Source: Sphingorhabdus profundilacus
GTDB lineage: Bacteria; Pseudomonadota; Alphaproteobacteria; Sphingomonadales; Sphingomonadaceae
Reading direction: 5' to 3'
Length of the DNA stretch: 64,000 bases
NCBI RefSeq assembly: GCF_009769755.1
Contig: NZ_SDWJ01000002.1
Span: 868,001-932,000 of the forward strand
In this document: positions 50,900-58,623 of the stretch, piece by piece
Position numbering within the stretch: the stretch's first letter is position 1
How the letters are laid out: every line of letters begins with the position of its first letter
Notes under the pieces: generated by a model
Database searches by the model: none
The model's input: only the letters and a program-made list of their open reading frames with translations
Told to the model about the DNA's origin: nothing
Program-made: the position numbers and the translations under genes

Positions 50900-51739
50900 G
50901 TGCAAATCATCAATCAGCTTGACTCACTGCGAATTTACATTTCAGAACTACGTATAATAAAGCGAAGGATTGCTTTGGTGCCCACCATGGGTGCGCTCCA
51001 CGCCGGTCATCTTGCTTTGGTCGAAGCCGCCAAAGCGCAAGCCGATGCGGTTATTGTATCGATTTTCGTAAACCCGGCGCAATTCGGACCGAATGAGGAT
51101 CTGGAATCCTATCCAAGGACTATGGAACGTGATTGTGATGTGTTGCGCGCCTGCGGCGTTGACATGCTTTGGGCACCGGATGCATCGACCATGTATCCGC
51201 AAGGCTTTGCAACGCAAGTTCATGTCGCGGGCCCCAGCACCGGATATTGCGGCGGTTCGCGCCCGGGGCATTTCGACGGCGTTGCGCTGGTCGTCGCTAA
51301 ATTATTCCATCAGATAGAACCTGATGTCGCCTTATTCGGCGAAAAAGATTTTCAGCAATTGGCGGTTATTCGGCGCATGGCCCGTGATCTGGATTTTAAC
51401 CTGAACATCATCGGTGTACCCATAGTGCGCGATGCCGATGGTTTGGCGCTTTCTTCGCGCAATGCATATCTTACGCCTGCGGAACGCCAATCGGCGCTTG
51501 CCTTGCCCCGTGCGCTAATCGGTGCCTCACAGGCAATCCGGGACGGCGAGGCGGTAGGTGAATCGACCGCGCGGGCAATGTCCGATATCAAGGCGGCAGG
51601 TTTTTCAGATGTGGATTATTTCACACTGGCGGATGCTGTGACATTAGAGGCGATGACTGGCTATGATGGCCGTCCCGCGCGACTGCTAGCGGCGGCGAAA
51701 ATTGGTAAAACCCGCCTGATCGACAATATTGCCCTATGA
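50900..51739 (+). CDS. panC: Pantothenate synthetase
   Basis: A 279-residue enzyme. ATP-site motifs are [38 protein letters not shown] and SSRNAYLTP. It joins pantoate and beta-alanine. The start is a GTG at 50900 with AAGG in front; reading upstream would enter mipZ antisense. A gap of 98 bases to mipZ holds both promoters. Confidence 0.95.
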   Translation: MQIINQLDSLRIYISELRIIKRRIALVPTMGALHAGHLALVEAAKAQADAVIVSIFVNPAQFGPNEDLESYPRTMERDCDVLRACGVDMLWAPDASTMYPQGFATQVHVAGPSTGYCGGSRPGHFDGVALVVAKLFHQIEPDVALFGEKDFQQLAVIRRMARDLDFNLNIIGVPIVRDADGLALSSRNAYLTPAERQSALALPRALIGASQAIRDGEAVGESTARAMSDIKAAGFSDVDYFTLADAVTLEAMTGYDGRPARLLAAAKIGKTRLIDNIAL

Positions 51740-51784
51740 ATTTCATGGACCCACTCCGGAACGGATGTAATTTTCGCGGTTTTT

Positions 51785-51802
51785 GTTAACCATTTGTTAG
51801 CC
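51785..51802 (+). promoter_or_regulatory. CtrA-like site upstream of the SEL1 gene
   Basis: GTTAACCATTTGTTAGCC gives TTAA, seven bases, TTAG: one mismatch to the TTAA-N7-TTAA pattern. It lies 45-62 bases before the ATG at 51847, a normal distance for promoter control. Confidence 0.45.
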
Positions 51803-51846
51803 ATGATCCGCGAAGTTGTCTCCATGAGGAAAAATGGGGACAGAAA

Positions 51847-52143
51847 ATGGGAAACAGTTACGAAAGTTCGGCCTTTCTTATGGAAAGCCGTTTAGCAGAT
51901 GCGGCACGAGGTTGCGCTGAAGCTCTTTATGATCTCGGCATGGCTTACTCCACCGGTGGCGGTGTTGAAATAGACCTGATCGAGGCGCATAAATGGTTTA
52001 ACCTTGCCGCACTGAACGGTAGTGAAGCAGCGATGATGTGTCGGGCCGATATCTCCGACGATATGACGGCGCGCGAAATTGCCGAGGCACAGCGTCAGGC
52101 CCGCGCCTGGCTGCAACATACCGATCAACGCCGCGCAGCCTGA
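51847..52143 (+). CDS. Small SEL1-repeat protein
   Basis: A 98-residue protein with about one and a half SEL1 units: CAEALYDLGMAYSTGGGVEIDLIEAHKWFNLAALNGSEAA fits the consensus, with conserved glycines and Trp-Phe. The rest is helical (AREIAEAQRQARAWLQ). SEL1 helices bind other proteins. There is no signal peptide. The ATG has GGGGACAG. The upstream CtrA-like motif suggests cell-cycle control, which is unproven. Confidence 0.82.
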   Translation: MGNSYESSAFLMESRLADAARGCAEALYDLGMAYSTGGGVEIDLIEAHKWFNLAALNGSEAAMMCRADISDDMTAREIAEAQRQARAWLQHTDQRRAA

Positions 52144-52229
52144 TATAATTGCACCACAAATATCTATTGGCATTTTCAACCCGAGCATGTTTCGCTAGAC
52201 CCAGCCCCAGATAACATGGGGAGGTTTAA

Positions 52230-53441
52230 ATGGTTCAGATGACGTTGACCGAAGTCTATCTGATTGCGATGATTTTAATATTCGCGGTGCCCTTTTTGAT
52301 TTGGCGCCTGTGCCGCACCGAATATTATGCCCCTCTGGTTGTTGTTCAGATCATCTGCGGTATCTTGTTGGGACCCGGCATCATGGGTGCCATTTTCCCT
52401 GAATATTATTCCTTTGTATTTCGACCCGAGGTCATCGGCGCGCTGAACGGCGTTGCATGGTGGGCCGTGATGATTTTCGTTTGGGTGGCAGGCATTGAAC
52501 TGGACTTGTCCGAGGCGTGGAAAAAGCGAAAGGAAACCGGGGTTACCGCGGGACTTGCATTGTTCGTACCGCTTATTTCCGGCGGCATTGCAGCTATCAT
52601 ATTGTTGCAAACGGGACAGGGATGGGCCGGACCAAAGGGAGAATATTGGCAGGTTGTGATAGGAATCGGCATGGCATGCGCTGTCACCGCGCTGCCTATC
52701 CTGATATTATTAATGGAAAAACTTGAAATCCTGCGCGAGCCGTTAGGCCAGAGGATATTGCGCTATGCCAGTCTCGACGATGTGGCGATCTGGGGTGTAC
52801 TTGCGCTCATACTGCTCGATTGGGAGAGGATTGGCAGGCAGGGCGCCTTCCTCGTGATATTTGCGGTGGCGGCCTATCTGGTGCGGCAGTTGATGCTGAA
52901 AATCAGGGAAAATGACCGTTGGTATGTAGGACTCATCTGGTTGGCGCTGTGCGGTTTCGCGGCGGATTGGGCCGGCTTGCATTATATGGTCGGCGCGTTC
53001 TTGTCAGGCGCGGTGCTCGACGCCAAGCTATTTGACCAGAAAAGAATGGATGATTTTCGCGGCACGATATTGCTGGCCATCATGCCCGTCTTTTTTCTCA
53101 GCACCGGCCTTCGAACCAATTGGGATGTAGGAGGTACCGTAGTGTTCGGCGCCGCTGCTTTGCTTTTGTTCGCTTCCGTAGCAGGAAAACTTGCCGGCAT
53201 TCATATCGCCGGACGAATTTTGAAATGGGAAAAGGGTGAAGCTTCGCTGATCGGATGGTTGTTACAGACCAAAGCCCTCATTATGATCATATTTGCCAAC
53301 ATCTTGCTGGATAAGGGAATTATAACAAATGAAACCTTCACCGCCCTTTTGCTGATGGCAGTCGGGAGCACGATGTTGACCATACCGCTGGTCACCCCAA
53401 AGTTGCGACATCTAAAATCGATTGTTTCCCGAACGGATTAG
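52230..53441 (+). CDS. Cation:proton antiporter (CPA2-like)
   Basis: A 403-residue membrane protein with about 11-12 helices. It has the family-like LDDVAIWGVLALILLDW segment with an Asp-Asp pair and GAFLSGAVLDAKLFDQKRMDDFR. Such proteins exchange sodium or potassium for protons; the ion cannot be told. It lacks a C-terminal RCK/TrkA-N domain. The start has GGGGAGG. It stands alone. Confidence 0.88.
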   Translation: MVQMTLTEVYLIAMILIFAVPFLIWRLCRTEYYAPLVVVQIICGILLGPGIMGAIFPEYYSFVFRPEVIGALNGVAWWAVMIFVWVAGIELDLSEAWKKRKETGVTAGLALFVPLISGGIAAIILLQTGQGWAGPKGEYWQVVIGIGMACAVTALPILILLMEKLEILREPLGQRILRYASLDDVAIWGVLALILLDWERIGRQGAFLVIFAVAAYLVRQLMLKIRENDRWYVGLIWLALCGFAADWAGLHYMVGAFLSGAVLDAKLFDQKRMDDFRGTILLAIMPVFFLSTGLRTNWDVGGTVVFGAAALLLFASVAGKLAGIHIAGRILKWEKGEASLIGWLLQTKALIMIIFANILLDKGIITNETFTALLLMAVGSTMLTIPLVTPKLRHLKSIVSRTD

Positions 53442-53515
53442 CGCCGCTAACAGGATTTTTACCGGCTGGACGCTAGGACCTGAAATCGCACCGCTGACGA
53501 CAATAAGGATATGTC

Positions 53516-54496
53516 ATGAAACAAGCTATTATCGTCACCGGCGCGGCCGGATTTATAGGCCATGCCGTGGCACACCGCCTGTTGGCACGCGGAGATAAAG
53601 TGATCGGCGTAGATATCGTAAATGATTATTACGATCCGGCGTTGAAAGAAGCCCGATTAGCCACATTTGCGGGTCAAGAAGACTTTACCTTCGTGCGCCT
53701 GGACATTGCCGATTCCGTGGCGATGGCAAAGTTGCTTCGGGAAAATGGCGTTGTAAGGGTTGTCCATCTCGCAGCGCAAGCTGGGGTGCGCTATAGTATC
53801 GAAAATCCCTTCGCCTATGAACGGTCAAACCTTGCAGGTCACTTGTCGGTGATGGAAGCTTGCCGCCATGCGGAAGGTTTTGAACATCTCGTCTACGCAT
53901 CGTCCAGCTCGGTCTATGGGGACAAGCCCATGGGCGGCGCCGGCTTTACCGAAGACGAGCCTGCGATGGATCCAGTTTCGCTATATGCGGCAACCAAACG
54001 GGCCTGCGAACTGATGAGTCAATCCTATGCAAAGCTATATGGTTTCCCGCAAACAGGGTTGCGGTTTTTTACGGTTTACGGCCCATGGGGCCGACCGGAC
54101 ATGGCCTATTTCAGCTTCACGCAAAAAATTCTGAAAGGCGAATCTATTGAAGTGTTTGGCAATGGCCAGATGGCGCGAGATTTCACCTATATTGATGATA
54201 TTGTTGATGGAATTATCGGGGCTTTGGACAATCCCCCACAGCGCGGCGACCATCGGGTGCTGAACATTGGTGACAGTCATCCGGTGGGTCTAATGGACAT
54301 GATCGAAACATTAGAAAAAGCCATCGGAAAAGAAGCAGTGAAGATCATGCGTCCGATGCAATTAGGCGATGTTACCGCGACCTATGCTGATGTTTCCAAA
54401 CTGCACGCGCTTACTGGATATAAGCCAAAGGTCATGCTGGCCGAGGGGCTCCAGCGATTTGCCGACTGGTATCTAAACCATTATAAAGCCCTCTAG
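53516..54496 (+). CDS. NAD-dependent nucleotide-sugar epimerase (GalE/UDP-glucuronate epimerase-like)
   Basis: A 326-residue extended short-chain dehydrogenase. It has VTGAAGFIGHAVAHRLL, the aspartate-rich VDIVNDYYDPALKEARL typical of UDP-glucuronate 4-epimerases, the catalytic SLYAATKRACELM (Tyr-x3-Lys), RFFTVYGPWGRPDMA and a C-terminal YADVSKLHALTGYKPK. It probably epimerises UDP-glucuronate or a related sugar for surface polysaccharide. The start has AAGGAT. Confidence 0.9.
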   Translation: MKQAIIVTGAAGFIGHAVAHRLLARGDKVIGVDIVNDYYDPALKEARLATFAGQEDFTFVRLDIADSVAMAKLLRENGVVRVVHLAAQAGVRYSIENPFAYERSNLAGHLSVMEACRHAEGFEHLVYASSSSVYGDKPMGGAGFTEDEPAMDPVSLYAATKRACELMSQSYAKLYGFPQTGLRFFTVYGPWGRPDMAYFSFTQKILKGESIEVFGNGQMARDFTYIDDIVDGIIGALDNPPQRGDHRVLNIGDSHPVGLMDMIETLEKAIGKEAVKIMRPMQLGDVTATYADVSKLHALTGYKPKVMLAEGLQRFADWYLNHYKAL

Positions 54497-54505
54497 GGTC
54501 GGGAC

Positions 54506-55147
54506 CTAATCGGTGCCTGCCTGACTGCGCGCCTGCCATTCATCAAATGAAGCGGCAAGTTTTCGACTGGCTATTTGACGTCCGGATTCGCGTGGCAGGC
54601 CGAGGGATGCAGACAGGGGTCCGCCGAGCAAGGCATCACCCAGCGCCATCAGGACCATTTCGAGTGTCAGTTCGTGAAGTGAGGTATCTGCATGGCCATC
54701 TTCGGCAATTTGGTCGACCAGATTGTGAATGGCCTCGACAATAGGGTCCAGCGCATCTTCATTGCCAGATAACAGCATCCAGGACGCAAGAGCGCCTGCG
54801 CCTTCCCGGTCGAAATGGTCGAAAATAAGATCAGCCAGCTCAAGCGGCGTGATGGCGCCACCCCGCATCTGGAAAACGGCTTCGCCAATTTTAGCGCAGA
54901 TACTGTTGCCCATATAGGCGGCCAAATCACGCTGCAGACCCGATGCCGACCCGAAATGATGGAGCAAATTGGCATGCGTCCGGCCGATTCGTCCTGCTAC
55001 GGCTTTCAAAGTCACTGCTTGCGGTCCGGCTTCGAGCAAAAGCTCGCGAGCCGCCTCCAAAGCCGCAGACCGGCTAGCCTCGGGAGTTAAGCGACGTGGC
55101 ATGGCAACGTCTTTCATATGTACAACTTTTGATGATTCTGCGGACAT
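54506..55147 (-). CDS. TetR-family transcriptional regulator
   Basis: A 213-residue regulator with an N-terminal helix-turn-helix (AARELLLEAGPQAVTLKAVAGRIGRTHANLLHHFG) and an all-helical ligand domain. It is divergent from the ferritin-like hydrolase gene at 55422; TetR regulators often control such neighbours. The ATG at 55147 has AAGG eleven bases upstream. The ligand is unknown. Confidence 0.88.
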   Translation of the reverse strand: MSAESSKVVHMKDVAMPRRLTPEASRSAALEAARELLLEAGPQAVTLKAVAGRIGRTHANLLHHFGSASGLQRDLAAYMGNSICAKIGEAVFQMRGGAITPLELADLIFDHFDREGAGALASWMLLSGNEDALDPIVEAIHNLVDQIAEDGHADTSLHELTLEMVLMALGDALLGGPLSASLGLPRESGRQIASRKLAASFDEWQARSQAGTD

Positions 55148-55421
55148 TAATTACGTTTACCTTCAATCTGACCCATAGAATTCAGCCCTGCATTGACGCA
55201 GCCCAGCTATAGAGAGGTGTCTTGGCACGAGCGGGTCTATCGCGCTATATCTTGCGACCTAGAACCCGTTTTGTCTATTATTGCTTTGGTGAACATCGGA
55301 TATTTAAATTTACCCAAATTTTTGAGCAAATCCATAAAAAACAAGTGATTTTCTCTTTCTTGACGCTGCATTAACCACCGCCGTTAAACGGAATTTCATG
55401 CGCGCGCTGTAGTCAGTGGGT

Positions 55422-56348
55422 ATGGATGCGACCCAAAACACAATCCGCAAGGCTGTTTCCCGCGATGACCGGCCGATGATAACTGCACGCAATTTCCGCG
55501 CTGCACCGTCGGTCTCGGGCGGTCGTCACTGGGTTCGGCAAGACCCTTATGCAACAGCCTTTTTCAACGCCTTGTCTGCGGTGTTCCCTCATGGAGAGAC
55601 GTTCATGATCCGCAGTCTGGTTCCATGGGTTGAACGGGTTCCCCAGCCTCTACGCGGCGAAGTCGAAGCCTTCATAGAACAAGAAGCGGGGCATAGCCGT
55701 GAACATGTCGCCATGAACAAGGCCTTGATTGGTGCAGGCTATGACATCGCACCCCTTGACCGTAAAATCAGGGCATTTGTGTCTGTTTTTGAGGGCGCTA
55801 GCGACACCATCAAGCTGACGGCAACAATGTGCATTGAACATTTCACCGCGATCATAGCAGCAGAATTGCTTAAAAACCCTGCCCATCTATCCGGCGTTGA
55901 CGATGAAATGCTTGAATTATGGTTGTGGCACGCGGTTGAAGAGGTCGAACATAAGGGCGTGGCATTCGACGTATGGAACCACGCCACCGCACAATGGAGT
56001 TCGCCACGTCGCTATATGCTACGCAGTTTTTTCATGCTCGCGGTGACCACAAGTTTTTTCATTAACCGGACGTTGGGACAAATTGAACTGCTGCGTCAGG
56101 ATGGGGTGGGCTTTTTGAAGGCGCTGAAAAACGTGATGAAGGCGGGCTTTGGCAAAGGCGGCATCGGGCGCAATGTCTTGCGGCCATGGGCGGAGTTTTT
56201 CCGCCCGGGTTACCACCCTTGGGATCATGATGATCGCCATTTGTTGGCAAAGGGCGAGGCTGATCTGGCCACCATCAAGGCCAATCGCGCAGGATACCGC
56301 AAGCGCAGCACGGCACCTGTGGCCGCGCCTGCACGTCAGGCGGCCTGA
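55422..56348 (+). CDS. Predicted metal-dependent hydrolase, ferritin-like (PF10118)
   Basis: A 308-residue mostly helical protein. Metal-ligand candidates are in FIEQEAGHSREHVAMN, MCIEHFTAIIAAE and HAVEEVEHKGVAFD, a four-helix di-metal arrangement. The family is annotated as metal-dependent hydrolases, with no firm substrate. Hydrophobic residues at 200-220 may touch the membrane. It follows a 274-base gap that separates it from the TetR gene, with TTGACG 56 bases upstream as a possible -35. A GTG two codons earlier is an alternative start. The 3' end overlaps the GNAT gene by 13 bases. Confidence 0.85.
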   Translation: MDATQNTIRKAVSRDDRPMITARNFRAAPSVSGGRHWVRQDPYATAFFNALSAVFPHGETFMIRSLVPWVERVPQPLRGEVEAFIEQEAGHSREHVAMNKALIGAGYDIAPLDRKIRAFVSVFEGASDTIKLTATMCIEHFTAIIAAELLKNPAHLSGVDDEMLELWLWHAVEEVEHKGVAFDVWNHATAQWSSPRRYMLRSFFMLAVTTSFFINRTLGQIELLRQDGVGFLKALKNVMKAGFGKGGIGRNVLRPWAEFFRPGYHPWDHDDRHLLAKGEADLATIKANRAGYRKRSTAPVAAPARQAA

Positions 56349-56926
56349 AGCCTCTCAAAATAATCCCTGATGCTGAATGCCTGCGATGAAAACGATGGCA
56401 TGGCGTCGACGCCTGCGTCCTCCAACGACCGTTCGTACAAGGCGCAGGTCATCGATTCGTCGCGGCCCTTGCTGTGGCGTTGCTCGCTTTTTCCAGTGCT
56501 GCGGAACCCCAATTTTCGCAAAACCCCGCCGGAGGCCGGGTTGTCGATAAAATGACCTGCAACCAGTTTTTTATGGCCTATGGCTTTGGCAATACCCATG
56601 ACGGCGCGCCCGGCTTCGGTTGCAAAGCCCAAGCCCCAATAAGGCCGTGCGATCCAATAGCCCAGCTCGGCTTCGCCATTATGCTGGCCAAGGCCACATG
56701 CCCCGATCAACCGGGGCGCATTATCGGTGCGGAGCATGAGCAAGAAAGACGGAAATATCTCGTCATGATCCATGGTTGCAAATTGCACCGCTTCTTCATG
56801 GGTATATGGCCAGGGTGCGCGCACGAGATTGCGGACAATGCCCTCATCAGCAATGGCGTGATGGAGCTTTGCTGCATCTTCGGGCCAGCTTGGCCTCAAC
56901 AATAATCTTTCGGTTCTGGCGAACAT
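56336..56926 (-). CDS. GNAT-family N-acetyltransferase
   Basis: A 196-residue RimJ-like acetyltransferase. It begins ARTERLLLRPSWPEDAAKLH and has LIGACGLGQHNGEAELGYWIARPYWGLGFATEAGRAV, the acetyl-CoA-binding core, then VAGHFIDNPASGGVLRKLGF. Substrate unknown. The ATG at 56926 has GGAGAG. It converges on the hydrolase gene with a 13-base overlap. Confidence 0.88.
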   Translation of the reverse strand: MFARTERLLLRPSWPEDAAKLHHAIADEGIVRNLVRAPWPYTHEEAVQFATMDHDEIFPSFLLMLRTDNAPRLIGACGLGQHNGEAELGYWIARPYWGLGFATEAGRAVMGIAKAIGHKKLVAGHFIDNPASGGVLRKLGFRSTGKSEQRHSKGRDESMTCALYERSLEDAGVDAMPSFSSQAFSIRDYFERLQAA

Positions 56927-57021
56927 TATTTCTCTCCGGCTCTTGGCGCCGCCTTTTGCAGAACAAAGCGTCAATCCTGTTACATCTGCCCAATTGGACG
57001 GGTTAGAACAGGGAGAAGAGG

Positions 57022-57055
57022 TAAAAAGAAAGGGAGACCGGATGACCCGTCTCCC
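57022..57055 (-). terminator. Rho-independent terminator of rplU-rpmA
   Basis: On the minus strand GGGAGAC and GTCTCCC form a 7-bp stem with a 10-base loop and then TTTCTTTTT. It lies 73 bases after the rpmA stop. Confidence 0.85.
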
Positions 57056-57127
57056 TGTTCAAAGGTGGAAACCACCTTCTGCGATTTCCGGGTCATCCGT
57101 CTGGACAACCCGGTATCGATTGTCCGA

Positions 57128-57397
57128 TTATTCTGCGGCGGCTGCCATCATGTCGACCGACACATATTTGCGGCCGAGTTTGCCAGCGTGGAATCGCACG
57201 CGGCCTGCGACGAGCGCAAACAGGGTGTGATCCTTGCCAAGGCCAACCCCGGCACCCGGATATACCTTCGTGCCGCGCTGACGGATGATAATGTTACCGC
57301 CGATGACGCTTTCGCCACCGAACTTCTTTACGCCGAGGCGGCGGCCTGCTGAATCGCGACCGTTGCGTGACGAACCACCTGCTTTTTTATGTGCCAT
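57128..57397 (-). CDS. rpmA: Ribosomal protein bL27
   Basis: An 89-residue protein starting [16 protein letters not shown], followed by [23 protein letters not shown]. bL27 reaches the peptidyl-transferase centre of the 50S subunit. The ATG has AAGGAG. It follows rplU by 33 bases. Confidence 0.98.
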   Translation of the reverse strand: MAHKKAGGSSRNGRDSAGRRLGVKKFGGESVIGGNIIIRQRGTKVYPGAGVGLGKDHTLFALVAGRVRFHAGKLGRKYVSVDMMAAAAE

Positions 57398-57430
57398 GGT
57401 CTAAACTCCTTGCGCTGTCCGAGCCGGGGC

Positions 57431-57844
57431 TCAGGCTTCTTTCTTGGCTGCGGCCTTTTTTGGCGCAGCGGCTTTCTTGGGTGCAGCTTCAGCCGCAGGT
57501 GCAGCGTCGGCCTTTTCAGCCTTCGGTGCAGCAGCCTTCTTCTCTTCCTTGCCAACGGCGAGGATACGAAGAAGCGTCAGCGATTGGCGATGACCCTGCT
57601 TGCGGCGGTAATTGTGGCGACGACGCTTCTTGAAAACGATCACCTTTTCGCCGCGCTCCTGCGCGATGATTTCGGCAGAAACCGTCAGGCCGTTTACATC
57701 CTGCGCCTTGTCGCCGTCACCGGCCAACAATATATCACCCAGCGAGATCTTGTCACCCGCTTCACCCGACAGTTTTTCAACTGCGATTTTATCTCCGGCG
57801 GCGACGCGATACTGCTTGCCGCCTGTGCGCACGATAGCGAACAT
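57431..57844 (-). CDS. rplU: Ribosomal protein bL21 with a Lys/Ala-rich tail
   Basis: A 137-residue protein. Residues 1-100 are bL21: [18 protein letters not shown] and [20 protein letters not shown]. After about residue 100 it has a low-complexity Lys-Ala-Pro tail of about 35 residues ([17 protein letters not shown]...), common in alphaproteobacteria. It is the first gene of rplU-rpmA. Confidence 0.97.
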   Translation of the reverse strand: MFAIVRTGGKQYRVAAGDKIAVEKLSGEAGDKISLGDILLAGDGDKAQDVNGLTVSAEIIAQERGEKVIVFKKRRRHNYRRKQGHRQSLTLLRILAVGKEEKKAAAPKAEKADAAPAAEAAPKKAAAPKKAAAKKEA

Positions 57845-58049
57845 GGCTCTAACTCATCCGTTTCTACAGCTTAGCGCTTTTTAAGGAGCGCGGTTGCTCA
57901 CGCGTGGTACCAGACGGCGAATCCCGACAGGCCACGCAAGAAGGGGCGCAGCTAGTATAGGAAAACACCTCTGTCAACGCCTTTTCCGGCCTTTTGGGCG
58001 CGGTTGCACAGGCCTTGCGCTCCAACGGGCGGCAGCTTAGACACTCTAC

Positions 58050-58556
58050 ATGTCTTGCGCCAAGTTCATCACCTGTTTTGCATCCTTTGCTTTGCTTGCC
58101 GCGTGCAGTGCGACCGAGGGGGATTTCCCGTCGCTTTCGCGGCGCAGTTATGAAGGCAATGGCCCGATTACCGCGCCCAAAAGCCCGGTTATGGAAACTT
58201 CCTCGCTACCGGTCGCTGACGCCGCAAAAGTTGATGCCTTGCATATGCGCCACCGCATTGCCCAAACAGCATTCGCAAAAGCGTTACCGGCGGTTCAGGC
58301 CCAGGCTATCAACGCCGTAGGTTCTTCGCCCGGGTCGGAAAGCTGGGTCGCGGCCCATCTTCAGCTTTCTCGTCTGGATAAACTGCGAAGTGATTCGGTC
58401 GCCGTGATGCGTGAATTTGATTCGCTTATTTCGGAACGGGGTAAGACCGATACGACCCTTGTCCCACTGTTGAACGCCGCGCAAATGGTGGTTTCCGAAG
58501 ATTTGACGGCACAGAATGCCGAAATTACCCGTCTTTCGAGGTTGATCGGGGAATAG
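58050..58556 (+). CDS. Unknown lipoprotein
   Basis: A 168-residue protein with a lipoprotein signal (SFALLAAC, Cys19) and then a mainly helical mature part rich in Ala and Ser (MRHRIAQTAFAKALPAVQAQAINAVG). I recognise no domain. It is followed by ppc on the same strand with a 67-base gap; function unknown. Confidence 0.75.
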   Translation: MSCAKFITCFASFALLAACSATEGDFPSLSRRSYEGNGPITAPKSPVMETSSLPVADAAKVDALHMRHRIAQTAFAKALPAVQAQAINAVGSSPGSESWVAAHLQLSRLDKLRSDSVAVMREFDSLISERGKTDTTLVPLLNAAQMVVSEDLTAQNAEITRLSRLIGE

Positions 58557-58623
58557 CTATTCCTATGAGCACTCCAGTGCATTTTCTTGCCTCATGTTCT
58601 ATTGCGGTGCACAAATGCTCACG

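Noticed and set aside
57950-57985. TTGACA and TATACT on the minus strand upstream of rplU as a consensus promoter
   Set aside because: The spacer is only 12 bases, far from the normal 17, so the two boxes cannot work together as one sigma-70 promoter.
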